Assembly (NCBI GenBank): GCA_009193035.1
Contig: SWDT01000156.1
Coordinates: forward strand, 62,001 to 126,000
Origin: Halicephalobus mephisto
Lineage: Eukaryota; Nematoda; Chromadorea; Rhabditida; Panagrolaimidae
Direction of reading: 5' to 3'
DNA length: 64,000 nucleotides
Shown one piece after another: positions 35,618 to 46,392 of the stretch. Each line of letters begins with the position of its first letter. The stretch's first letter is position 1. Made by a program: the position numbers and the translations under genes. The notes under the pieces are model-generated. The model was not told the DNA's origin and did not search any database. It worked only from the letters and a program-made list of their open reading frames with translations.

Positions 35618-38600
35618 ATGCTCAAGTTACTTTTTCTCACATCGCTGCCAATTTTCGTTTTCGTTTTCGGACAAGAACGGCCGAAAAATGTGGATTCGAA
35701 CTACATCGAGTTAATTCCGATATCCGAAATCCCAAACAGCTGCGATTCCGCCCCTGAGCATGGTGAGTAAAAAGTGCAATTTGATCTTCTCAATTTTCGT
35801 AAAATTAAGAAAAACGGATGTTTCTAGGTTACGGAATCGTCGATGGAGGACTCGAAAAATGCAACAGATATCTTTCGGAAAACGGAGATCGAAACACAGA
35901 AGACGACAAATATGAATCTGAAAAATGCGAAAATCTCAGAGGTTTGTTTTTATTCAAAAACAATAAATAATACATCTGCTTGTAAAATTGCCAAATGACC
36001 CTCTAAGGACAGCAGGCCTGATATTTGCATAAACCGACAAGCCAGGCCGCTCGGGGATGGCTGCAATTTCTTGAGTATCCATGGGTACTCAGATATACAT
36101 CCATTAGCTTTTAGAATTAAATATACACTTCTATATTTTAAATTTCAAATCCACAAAAAAGCAAATTCCAAAAAATATAAATTTCTATATTTTCACTTTT
36201 TTTTAATTTAGAAAAAATATAAATTTCTATATTTTCACTTTTTTTTAATTTAGAAAAAATATAAATTTCTATATTTTCATTTTTTTTTAATTTAGAAAAA
36301 ATATAAATTTCTATATTTTCACTTTTTTTAATTTAGAAAAAAAATAAATTTCTATATTTTCACTTTTTTTAATTTAGAAAAAAAATAAATTCCAAAAAAA
36401 ATAAATTCCAAAAAATATAAATTCCAAAAAATATAAATTTCTATATTTTAATTTTTTTAAATCCACAAAAAATAAAATTCTCTTAAAAAATATAAATTTC
36501 TATTTTCACTTTTTTTTAAATCTACAAAAAATAAATCTTTTTTAAAAAATACGAACTTTTATATTTTAATCTAAAAATTTTTAAATTTATAAAAAATCAA
36601 ATTTTCTAGGAAAAATAGATTATGAAATAATCAATATGTTAGTTATTTTGGTTTTTAAAAAATTCTGAAATTTCGTGTTGAGATCATTTTTATAAAAATT
36701 TTGATTTTTGATTTTTAAAATAATTTCTAAAATATCCATGAACTTTTGAATCATATTTATTAGTTTCCAAAATTAAATTTGAACTTTTATTTTAATCCGA
36801 AAATTCATTTAAAAAAAATTAAATTTCTAAAAATATAAATTTTAAAAAATATTTACAATTTTTTTAATTTCAAAATTTTACAGTAATATTTTTAAAATTC
36901 AACAAAAATTTAAAAATTTCGAAATTAAAAAATATTTAAAATTTAAAAATTCTGAAATTTCGCATCGGGACCATTTTTCGAATTTTAAGGGTACTGTATC
37001 CATTAACCTTCCGAATTAGAAACTTCTGTATCCCAATCCAGGACTTTCCAAATCTGTTTAGAAAAGTGCAAGTCCGAAAAATGGCTATAAAATTATGTAA
37101 AATTACGAAACTTCCACGCAAAAAGAAAATTCTCGCGTAATCTGCTTTAGTTTCTCAAACATTCCTGTAAAAATACTTTCGTAATAACATTTTTCGAATT
37201 TCTGCAATAGTTCAAAAATCATTTTTAAAATAATAAAAAAATAACTAATTTAATTTTTTAAATTGGCGCGTAGAGGGCGAGAGAGGTGTAGAAGTGAAAA
37301 AAGTGGCAAATCTTGGAAATCAGGGAACTTTCTACAAAAATCGACTCGCACTGTCCTCTCTCTCTCGTTCGCTCTCTCCTCTTTTTCTTCTTTTTTACCT
37401 AAATTTCTACTTTTTTTAAAGTAATTTCACAATAATGTTTATTTTTATTTTTATAACTTTATGATTTTAGTGAATGGTGAAGTTGTAAATGGCAAATGTC
37501 AATGTAAAGATAAATGGAAGGGACCACTTTGCAACGAATTTGTCGGATGTCCTGAAGGACACTCAATTCGCAACCGTGTGTAAGTTTCCTGTTTTTCACT
37601 TTCAAAGTTTACAAAATACTTAAAATTCAACTTTGGATAACTCTATTGTGTTTTGGTTATTCAAAGGGCCCGACTCCGAAAATAAGGCAAACATTTTTAG
37701 AATTGAAATTTGCATAGAAATATCTGGATTTCCAAATTAACGGATTTAATTACAATGGACGTCAGTATTTTTTTAAAATGTAATTAAAAGTATATCCAGA
37801 GGACAAGTCAGATATCGCAATCCGGTGCAAATTTTGAAAGGTTTCAGAAACCCGGATGAGATTATTGAAAATTTCGGAATTTGCACAGGATTCTGAAGAT
37901 TTCTAATAAGTTTAGGAACTACAGAATTTAAAAAAATATGAAGTTATTGAAAATTTCGGAATTTTTGAACATTCCAGAAGCCTATGTGGAATTCTGCAGG
38001 ATTTCGGAAATCTTCTACAAAGTATTTATATTTTTTGTGTTTTTAAAAAATTTCGGAACATTTTATGATTTTAGAAAATTCCAGAATCATTCGCTGGATT
38101 TTGGAAACTTACGAAATTCTAGAAGCTTATGAAATTCCGGAAGATTTCTGAAATCCTCTACTAAATCACCGGACACCGTATTTGATTTTCAAAGTTTTTG
38201 TAGAATTTCATAAATTTCAAAAAGTTTTCGTTGGATTCTGTAATTTTCCGAAAATTTAGAAAACTCGTAAAAATAAAAATTCCCATAAGATTCTAGCAAA
38301 TTCCAGAATTCTTTATTGGTTTCTGGAAACTGCAGAAGATAATTTTAGAATAATTAATCTAAAAATAAATAAACACGAATTGCAGATGCACACCGAATCG
38401 GTGTTATCATGATGGTATCTTGTCTGTCGGATCCGAAAAAGTTGAGTGTAAATGCAGGGCCCCATGGGATGGCCGATGGTGTGAACGTCTGGCGTGCTGG
38501 AGGATGGCTTCTAAAGGTATCTAAAATTTAAAATTCAAAATTTAAAAAAAATCAAAAAAAATTTTAAAAAAGCAAAAAAATTTAAAATTAAAAAAATTAA

Positions 38601-39374
38601 ATTACAGAACAAGAAAGACGTTGGAGAAATGCTGGAGATAAGTATGTGAATTCGTTATTGTAAAAAAATAAAAATAAAAATTTAGATGTGCGTGTGCCGA
38701 TGGATTTTCTGGAGACAATTGTGAGATAATTACAAATTGCAAACATGGAGAACTCAAAAATAACAGGTTTGTGAATCTATTAATTATTAAAATAACAATA
38801 AGGAGCGTTAAAACTTAAGAAAATTAAATATTATTTTCTAATTGTTTGAATTGGCGCGCAGAGGGCGAGAGAGGTGTAGAAGTGGAAAAAGTGGCGAGTC
38901 TTGGAGATCAGGGAACTTTCTACAAAAATCGACTCGCACTGTCCTCTCTCTCTCTCTTGTTCACTCTCTCCTCCTTTTTTTTCTTCTTTTTTACCTAAAT
39001 TTCCGCTTTTTCTTTCAAATTCCAATTTTTCGCATTAAAAATTTACTTTTTATTTTTCTAATAACATAATATCTTCCTAATTTCTAAATTCCTTTATAGA
39101 GCAAGTAAAGAACGATAAATTTGTTAATTTACCCAGAATTAACTCGCTCTATTTTCACAGTAATCCTATTTCTAAAATTTCTTATTGGAGTAATTTATAA
39201 TATTATTTATTTTTATTCATGGTTTTCAGATGCATCTGTGCCGAAGGCTGGAAGGGCGATCTCTGTGAACGTGAATGTAAGCCAGGCCAGACTTGCTCGG
39301 CTCCAGGATTCTTCTTCGGACTTTTCGCTGTTCTTGTTCCAGTGATCGGAGCCATCTTCATCCGTTTGAACTGA
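35618..39374 (+). CDS. Secreted or surface-anchored EGF-like repeat protein, 252 residues
   Basis: Exons 35618-35762, 35828-35941, 37471-37579, 38386-38516, 38608-38641, 38686-38766 and 39230-39374; phases close. Residues 1-18 form a signal peptide (LLFLTSLPIFVFVFG before QERP). The body has several short Cys-rich EGF-like modules with the typical CxC-(5-7 residues)-G-x2-C ending: CQCKDKWKGPLC, CKCRAPWDGRWC, CACADGFSGDNC and CICAEGWKGDLC. The C-terminus is hydrophobic (FFFGLFAVLVPVIGAIFI) with only RLN after it, which suits a GPI signal or a membrane anchor. Introns fall between modules. ATG follows TTTTTTAG by 4 nt, a likely spliced-leader site. AATAAATAAA near 39778 suggests a 3' UTR of about 400 nt. 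The role is not known; a cell-surface or matrix interaction is inferred. Confidence 0.85.
36165..36440. repeat. 54 bp tandem repeat in intron 2 of the EGF-like gene
   Basis: TATAAATTTCTATATTTTCA followed by CTTTTTTTTAATTTAGAAAA repeats about five times with a period near 54 bp. Unique sequence (35985-36110) before it has a near-perfect palindrome at 36072-36091. Confidence 0.8.
37256..37410 (+). repeat. GC-rich dispersed repeat, copy F (EGF-like gene intron 2)
   Basis: Core from AATTGGCGCGTAGAGGGCGA to TTTTTTACCTAAATTTCTAC, with GTGGCAAATCTTGGAAATCA inside. Lies 60 bp before the acceptor of exon 3. Confidence 0.85.
38821..39088 (+). repeat. GC-rich dispersed repeat, copy G (EGF-like gene intron 6)
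   Basis: About 268 bp that matches copy H over its whole length in inverted orientation, including flanks AAATTAAATATTATTTTCTA on the left and CTAATAACATAATAT on the right. The pair shows that the mobile unit is wider than the 155 bp core. Confidence 0.85.
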
Positions 39375-41414
39375 ATACTGCCCCAAGAATTCGCAATTTT
39401 CCGTCCCAAACGCTTTCATTCACATTCGCTTCTGTTCCCGTCTTAGAACGACGCACACTTGACATACGTTGCTCAAACCTTGAGATTAAGGTGGATTTAT
39501 CATGACTGTCAAGTTGGTGTTGTTTTTAGAGGATCTAGCGATAAGTGCAACGTTATTGTTGCTGCCGTTTCTTTAATTATTGCTCTATAGGCACTCCCGG
39601 TTAATGGTCCTTCTGAATTAGACTCAGAGTCACTAGTTTTGTGGGCTCAGCCCAGAGCTTTTATTTTCTTTTCTTCGAGTTGGGTGATCGCGATTATCAC
39701 GAATTTACTCCTACTTTATTCCTGTAGTTTTCTTCGAGAATGCTTTGATTTTTTAAGGTTCAATTTGCTTTTTTAAAATAAATAAATAGTGTGGTATGAA
39801 ATCAGGAAATTACATTATCGAAATATCAGAAAATTTTAGAATTCAAGAACTTCTGAAGTCCTCGAGAATATGGTAGAAGTTTTTAGTTTTCCAGAATCTA
39901 GTGAAGGAATTTTGAAATTTAAAGGTTCTAGGGATTTTTAGGATTCCATAGAAGATTCTGGAGTTCAGTACAGGCTTCTGACATGTTCAAAAACGTCAAA
40001 GAAATCTCCAGAAGTTGGTGGAATCTAACAGAAATTTTTAGAATCTCAGAATACTGTAGAATTTCTAGAATTCAGTTTTGAAATTTCTAAAAATTCTATA
40101 ACAATTTTCAGACTTTTAGAATCTAGAAGTTTTTGGAATCCTGTAGAAACTTCTGAAGCTGTCTAAAATTTGTGGAGTATCTTTGGTTATGCGATGTTTC
40201 GGTCTCAAACTTATATTCCAATTTCAAAATCAAAACTCTAAAAAAAGCACTTGTAATACTGTAATAAAATCCATAGATTCTAAATCTAAAATCGAAATTT
40301 ATAATCAACTTTTAAAATTTAAGATTTTGAAGACTAACTTTGGATTTTAAGGATATCTGAAATTTTATAAAAACTTTATTTTTAAAAAGAAATTTATCCA
40401 AAAAGGTTTTGAAAATACTATATAACATATGTGAAGTTATTTAAAATTATTCATTTTTTAATTTTTAAATTAAAGGCATAAAAATTTGAATATAAACGTT
40501 TGGGATAAAAATGCCCCATTACGGTATTCTTGGAAGATGCTAGAATTCTGTGAAAATTATTAGAATTTTATGAAAATATCCAAAATCTGAAATTTCTAAA
40601 GATTTCAATGTTTTTAGAATTCTCCAAGATATCTTAGAAATTTCCAAAATTAAATAAAAAAAATTCTAAAATCTAAAATTTTTAGAATTTCGTAAAAAAA
40701 TTCCAAAATTTTGTAAAATTTTTTAATTTTTAGTATTTTGTGAAATTTTTAGAATTTCGTAAAAAAATTCCGAAATTTTGAAAAATTTTTAAATTTTTAG
40801 AATTTCGTAAAAAATTTCGAAATTTTGTAAAATTTTTAAATTTTTAGAATTTCGTAAAAAAATTCCAAAATTTTGTAAAATTTTTTAATTTTTAGAATCC
40901 TATAAAAGTACTCAGAATTAATTTAAAATTTCCCAGGATTTCCTGAGATTTTTTAGAATACTTTAAAATCTATAAAATTACCTAAATTTCAGGATTTTTT
41001 AAATTAAAAACAATTTTTGAATTTTTTCGAAATTCGTGTTGGGATTATTTTGAAATATTTTTTCCGGTTTTTTAATAGTTTTTGACCGAAATTACGTCAA
41101 TCCGATCCGTTGATAAACACGGCACACTTAACAAATAAACAGATTATTATTTTGGTTCAAGATAGGAGTATTCCGTCAACGGATTTACATCCACCTAAGG
41201 TGACAGACCAAAGATGCTGGGTCCGGCTTTCAGGAGATATATTTTTTACAAAATAGATAATCCCTTTGAAGCAGTATATGAAAGCCGAGAAGTGGACTTC
41301 CCTAGTGTAGCTCGTGTCTTCCTCCAAGGTGGCAACTAGGGATTCTAGCTCTCGTTTTTTCGAAAGAAAAATTTGACGAAATTGACTTCTGGATTTTACT
41401 TTTTGGATTTTGTA
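39375..41414. other. Intergenic region, EGF-like gene to GPCR
   Basis: 39375-39790 is the likely 3' UTR with its poly(A) signal. 39800-40180 and 40540-40980 are degenerate repeats; 40690-40900 is a tandem of TTTTTAGAATTTCGTAAAAA with a period near 55 bp. No further gene is seen. 41100-41410 is more complex and probably the GPCR promoter. Confidence 0.55.
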
Positions 41415-44077
41415 ATGTATTCCTATATTGACAATTTCACAAACTCCCCCAATGTCCAGGCCGGGATCTACTTCTGGTACGGTATCCTCATCTGCGTCGG
41501 GAGTGTCATGAACATTTACGTCTTGTACAGAACTAAGCGGCTGCATTCCAGGGATCCGGAACAGGTAAGTATCCAAACCGGATAACCAAATCCGCAATAT
41601 TTTATAATTAAAAAAATTAAAAATTTCCAGTTACTTTAAAACTAATTTTTTAGGATTTTCAAAAAGGAAAGTAGACGTGCGAGTCGATTTTCGAAGTGAT
41701 TTCATTTTTTCCGTTTTTACAGAACTGCGCACGAATTCAAAAATCCCAAAAATTCAAATTATTTTAAAATTTTCATAACTATAAAACATCGCGGGTTGAT
41801 TTTGTTAGATTTACCATTTTTTCTATTTTTATATTTTTTACATGGGAATTCAAAAATTCCCAAAGTCAAAATGTATAAAAATTAGTCTTTATGGAGTTGT
41901 CTAGACAATAATTCAAAGATTCTTTACAAATTTCCTGTATTACTGCAAAAATGTGACAAGAAAGGGAGTGACGACAGTGGGAGTACCTTTCAGTAATGAA
42001 TTGTCAGAATTGCCTTTTTCTAATTTTTTTTCAAAAGTTATTTTTGCACGAGAATTAAAAAATCAGATTATTAAGGAAGTTAAAGGTGAATATTCTTGCA
42101 AAATTGTCTCCATACGAACTCCTAGAATATTTTAGAAAAGTCAAAATTTAGGTACAAGAAAAAATAGCGAATTGGTTTTGGTGGAAAGTTATCAGTTTTA
42201 CTACTCTTACAAAGTTCTTCTGTTTCGTGCAGAAATTTAGAAATTAGGGGGATATTATGTTATTAGAAAAATAAAAAATAAATTTTTAATGCGAAAAGTA
42301 GCAATTTGAAAGAAAAAGCGGAAATTTAGGTAAAAAAGAAGAAAAGAAAGAGTAAAGAAAAGAAAAGAGAGAGAAAGGACAGTGCGAGTCGATTTTTGTA
42401 GAAAGTTCCCTGATTTCCAAGACTCGCCACTTTTTCCACTTCTACACCTCTCTCGCCCTCTGCGCGCCAATTCAAACAATTAGAAAATAATATTTAATTT
42501 TTTAAATCTTTAACATTTATAAATATAAAATTACAGTTTCGAAATGGAATTGGGATTTGTCTTTGCATCTTGGCGACTTCTGATTTCGTGGCTTTGTCGG
42601 CTTTATTGATGCATTTTCTGCTGATGTCCTGTAGCTCCATGCTTTCCGAATTCATCAACGACGTCTTCTGCAAAATCATGATGTTTTCTTTACATACAGC
42701 TTACACCCAGAGTATGTGGTGTTGGTTCTTCATGTCGGCTTTGAGGTTCATTGCCACATCCCGGCCTCTACAGTACACCACCCTCTGGCGATTACCGTAC
42801 TTGATGATCGGAGTTTCCTTCGTCGGATCCGTGATCGAAAACGTTTGGTTGTTGATCGTCGTCCACAGTAACGAATCTGGCTGTGTTTTGGATTCTACCG
42901 TAATTTGGTCAAAATAATATTGAAAATACAGTATACTTTCAGGCTTCAACCCGAGGATATTGGATTTTCCACGTTTTTATTTCTTTCATAATTCCTTCCG
43001 GATTAATCCTGTACATGGATAGCTCCGTTTTGTGCTGCCGGATAAGGACAAAGTACTCCGATCCGATGCTCCAGATCGTCATCAACAGGCCTTGTGGAGA
43101 AAAAGTGAGTTTAAAATTTTCGATTTTTTAAAAATTACGAAATAACAATTTTATATTTTACAAATGAATCTCAAAATAAACTTGGAAAAGAATTTCGAAG
43201 ATATTAGGATTCTGAAAGCGACTTCAGAAGTCAAATTTCGAAAATATTAAAATTTCGGAATTTTCTTCTGAAATTACGAAATCCCAAAATTCGTTCCAGA
43301 AGTCGCAGCATTTCGAAATTCGTTTCAGAAATGAATTCAGAGAATATCCGGTTTTTAAAATTGGTTTAGAAACCGTAGGATTCTAAATTCCGCTTCAGAA
43401 GTCAACATAGGAGCTTTATGATTCTGAAACTTATTCCAGAATCCAGTTCAGAAATTACAAGATTCTGAAATTTCTCCCAGAATCGATTTCAAAAAAAATT
43501 CGAAATTTATCCTAAAATTTTTCCTAAAGTCATAGGATTTCGAAATCCGAAAATTCGGACGTTTTTAGAACTTCCATAATTAGACTAATTATCTCTGACA
43601 GTTAATCCATTTCAGAAAAAACTAATTCGTCGTTTTCTGATGATAACTGTCTCATCTCTCGTCTTCAATGCTCCTGAAAATTTAATTCGACTTTTTTTCG
43701 GATTTGGATATGAAGTGACAAATTCGGAAGAGATTCCATATTGGTTTTTGCAGCTAAGTCAATGTCTTTATTTTTCGCAGGTAATTAATTTTAAGGATTA
43801 ATATGCAAAAAATTAATTTATAAATTTTTTTCAGTTTGCATTTAATTCGTTTTATTTGACGACCTTCGTTTATGAAAAAAGTCTGATGTCGAAAACGAAT
43901 TCTTCTCGTCAATTAAGCATGAGCTTTCGTCAAAGACTCGAGGAAAACAGTCATTTGATTAGGGAACGGGCAAATACAGTATCCTACAGAGCCACCAGTC
44001 CCATGCCCCCCGTACTCGTCAGGAACTCCAGCTGTTGTGCTCTCGACCGACTGGTCCCACAGAAGCATTGGTTGTAA
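41415..44077 (+). CDS. Rhodopsin-class orphan GPCR, 360 residues
   Basis: Exons 41415-41564, 42537-42899, 42943-43104, 43616-43780 and 43835-44077; all introns are phase 0. Seven hydrophobic helices are visible: TM1 GILICVGSVMNIYVLY; TM2 LCILATSDFVALSALLMHF; TM3 after the conserved Cys in VFCKIMMFS; TM4 LMIGVSFVGSVIENVWLLIV; TM5 FHVFISFIIPSGLILYMD; TM6 FLMITVSSLVFNAPENLIRL; TM7 FAFNSFYLTTFVY. The ECL2 cysteine is in ESGCVLD. The DRY box is replaced by LRF (SALRFIATSRPLQY) and NPxxY by NSFY, so it is divergent. An N-terminal NFT sequon fits an outside N-terminus. The tail is Ser-rich. Probably a nematode peptide or orphan receptor; the ligand cannot be told. The first exon start is the only upstream in-frame ATG. 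Confidence 0.85.
42236..42500 (-). repeat. GC-rich dispersed repeat, copy H (GPCR intron 1)
   Basis: Minus-strand copy in the first GPCR intron, matching copy G over about 265 bp including both flanks. Its right edge is 36 bp before the acceptor of exon 2. Confidence 0.85.
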
Positions 44078-44529
44078 AAATTCAGAATCCGAAAGTCGGA
44101 CTTCAGAAGCCGAAATGTGAAAATTCAGAATCCAGAATTCAGAATTTCAAAACAGAAATCAAAATCCAAAAATCAACAATCAGAATCAAACTTCGAAATT
44201 CAGAAAGTGAAATCAAAAAACGGGACTTCAGAAACCAGAATTCAGAAGCCGAAATATAAAAATTCAGAATTCAGAATTCAGAATTTCAAAACAGAAATCA
44301 GAATCCAAAAATTCAAAATCCAGAAATCGGACTTCAGAAATTGGAAATCAGAATCCAAATTTCAGAATTCAAAAATCAACAATCAATAATCAAAATTTCA
44401 AAAAATCCGATATTTAATTTCTTACGGGATGTGTATCAGCCTTTAATTATTTTTACCCGTTTAAAAAATAAAAATAAATCTAAAAAATTTGTATAATTAT
44501 ACTTTTTTAAAATCAAAAATTAACTTTTT

Positions 44530-45990
44530 TTACAAAATGGTCCTAGCAAGAATTTCTAACACTTTTTAGAAACTACAGTAACTTATTTGAAAATTCCAAT
44601 TCTGATTATTTCTTAATTATAAAATTTCAAAAATTAAAAATAAATTTTTTCAAGAAATGGTCCTAACAGGAATTTCTAAAACTTTTTAGAAACTACAGTA
44701 ACTTATTTGAAAATTCCAATTCTATCTGATTATTTCGTAATTATAAAATTTCAAAAATTAAAAATAAATTTTTTTAAAAAAATGGTTCTAGCAGGAATTT
44801 CTAAAACTTTTTAGAAACTACAGTAATCTGCTTGAAAATGGTGATTTTTTATGACAGTTCGTTATCGATCGTAAATTTTAAAAATCAAAAATTAAGTTCT
44901 TTGCAAAATGGTCCTGACCCGAATTTCTGACTTTTTAGAAACACAACTAACTTGTATGAAAATTTTAATTTTTAAAACTTTTTTTCGTAATTATTTCTTT
45001 AGAACTATAATCCACTCGGACACATCTAGAAACATCTCAGATTAAGGCCACAAGAATACAAAACCCGCAATCCGTCCTCGAAAGTTGATGATTAAACATT
45101 AATAAGTATTAAAAAAGATTATAACTCACACTACAGTATCCTATAAAAAACATTTTTTCAATGAAAAAATTTAAAATTTTAAAATTTAAATTGAAAAAAA
45201 ATTTTTTAACAATTATTTATTTTAAATTTTATTTTTTAAATTATTTATTTTTTAAAATTCTTTTAATTTTTAATTTTTTCTAAATTTTTTTTATTTTTTA
45301 TTTTTGAAATTATTTATTTTTTTTTAATTTTTAAAATTTTTTATCCTCGGTAAAAAATTAAATAATTGTGAATTTTAAGAATTATGAAATTTAAAAAAAA
45401 TTTTTGACCGGAAATTAATTTTTTTCACAAAATGACTCAGATTAAATCCATTTTTTCTTTTTTACAGGTTATTTAAAATTTTAAGATTTAATTTTTTGTT
45501 TTTTAATTTTTTTGCTCAAAAATCAGGAATTTCGTAAGCCAAAGATGACCTTCTTAAAGTTCATAGATCTTCGTAAATTTGTTTTTTAATAACAATTTTT
45601 CGAAAAAATTTAAAATAATATTTTTTATTTTTTTTTAAAATTACTTTTCGGAATTTTCCAAGGTTTCTAATTTTACTGAAAATCATTATTAATGAAAAAG
45701 TACTTTAGAAAAAATTAAAAATATGCAATTTTGAAATAAAAATGAGTTTTTTGCAAAATGGTCCCGGCACGAATTTTTAAACTTTTTAGAAACTACAGTA
45801 ATCTATCTGAGAATTATAATTCTATCTGGTTATTTCGTAATTCTATAAAATTTCAAAATTTTTCATAAATTTCAAAAATTAAAAATAATCTTTTTTTATA
45901 AAATGGTCCCGGCACGAATTTTTAAACTTTCTAGAAGCTACAGTAATCTGCCTGAGAATTATAATTCTATCTGGTTATTTCGTAATTATT
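44530..45990 (+). repeat. AAATGGTCC(C/T)GGCACGAATTT-type repeat, six units
   Basis: Units start near 44535, 44655, 44781, 44905, 45756 and 45901. Each has AAATGGTCCT, then GAATTTCTAA and TTTTTAGAAACTACAGTAA, with TCTGATTATTTCGTAATTAT in most. Single copies of the first motif (reverse GTCGGGACCATTTT) also appear near 10117, 10225, 30000, 36960 and 41030. Confidence 0.75.
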
Positions 45991-46383
45991 TTTCAGAACC
46001 ATTTTCTTCTTGGATGAATCTGGGAACTTCTGGGCCAATGCTCCAGACTACAGTAACCCATTGGAAATGAATTTTTTTACAGAAAAAATAAAAAATCATC
46101 TTTTCTACTTAATAATGGTTTGAATTTATTAGTAAATAAAAAAAATTTTAAATTTTAAAATTTTAAAGAATTTTAATTTTGACCATTTTTTACAACTTTG
46201 ATGTCGGACTTACCGCTCGTATTCGATGGTCCCAGCACGAAATCCAGTCGGTCGAGTTCTCTCTCCGCATTTCATTTGCCATCGAATGTGGCTTAGTTGC
46301 GCTTCATTGGGTGATTTTCGGGAATTTTTTCGACAAATTATCCTGGTGATTACTTGATTTTTTGATCTTGTGACGTTATCCAC

Positions 46384-46392
46384 GGTTCCAGA
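46384..46392 (+). promoter_or_regulatory. Likely spliced-leader acceptor of sfa-1
   Basis: GGTTCCAG ends at 46391, one nucleotide before the start codon at 46393. Such a close acceptor is typical of SL trans-splicing in nematodes. Confidence 0.55.

Larger units (their letters stand above)
44078..46392. other. Intergenic region, GPCR to sfa-1
   Basis: 44080-44400 is a degenerate CAGAATTCAGAATTTCAAAA repeat giving artefact frames. AATAAA near 44465 is a likely GPCR poly(A) signal. 44530-45000 and 45740-45990 hold the AAATGGTCC repeat. 45130-45700 is plain A/T-rich. 46200-46392 is complex sequence and the likely sfa-1 promoter. Confidence 0.6.

Noticed and set aside
13728..42500. GC-rich repeat as a tRNA-derived SINE
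   Set aside because: TGGCGCGCAGAGGG and GAGTCGATTTT only weakly resemble A and B boxes, the key A-box adenine is missing, and no A-tail is consistent between copies.
44117..44389. 90-codon frame of IQNPEFRISKQK type
   Set aside because: Degenerate CAGAATTCAGAA repeat just after the GPCR stop codon; no homology and no gene structure.
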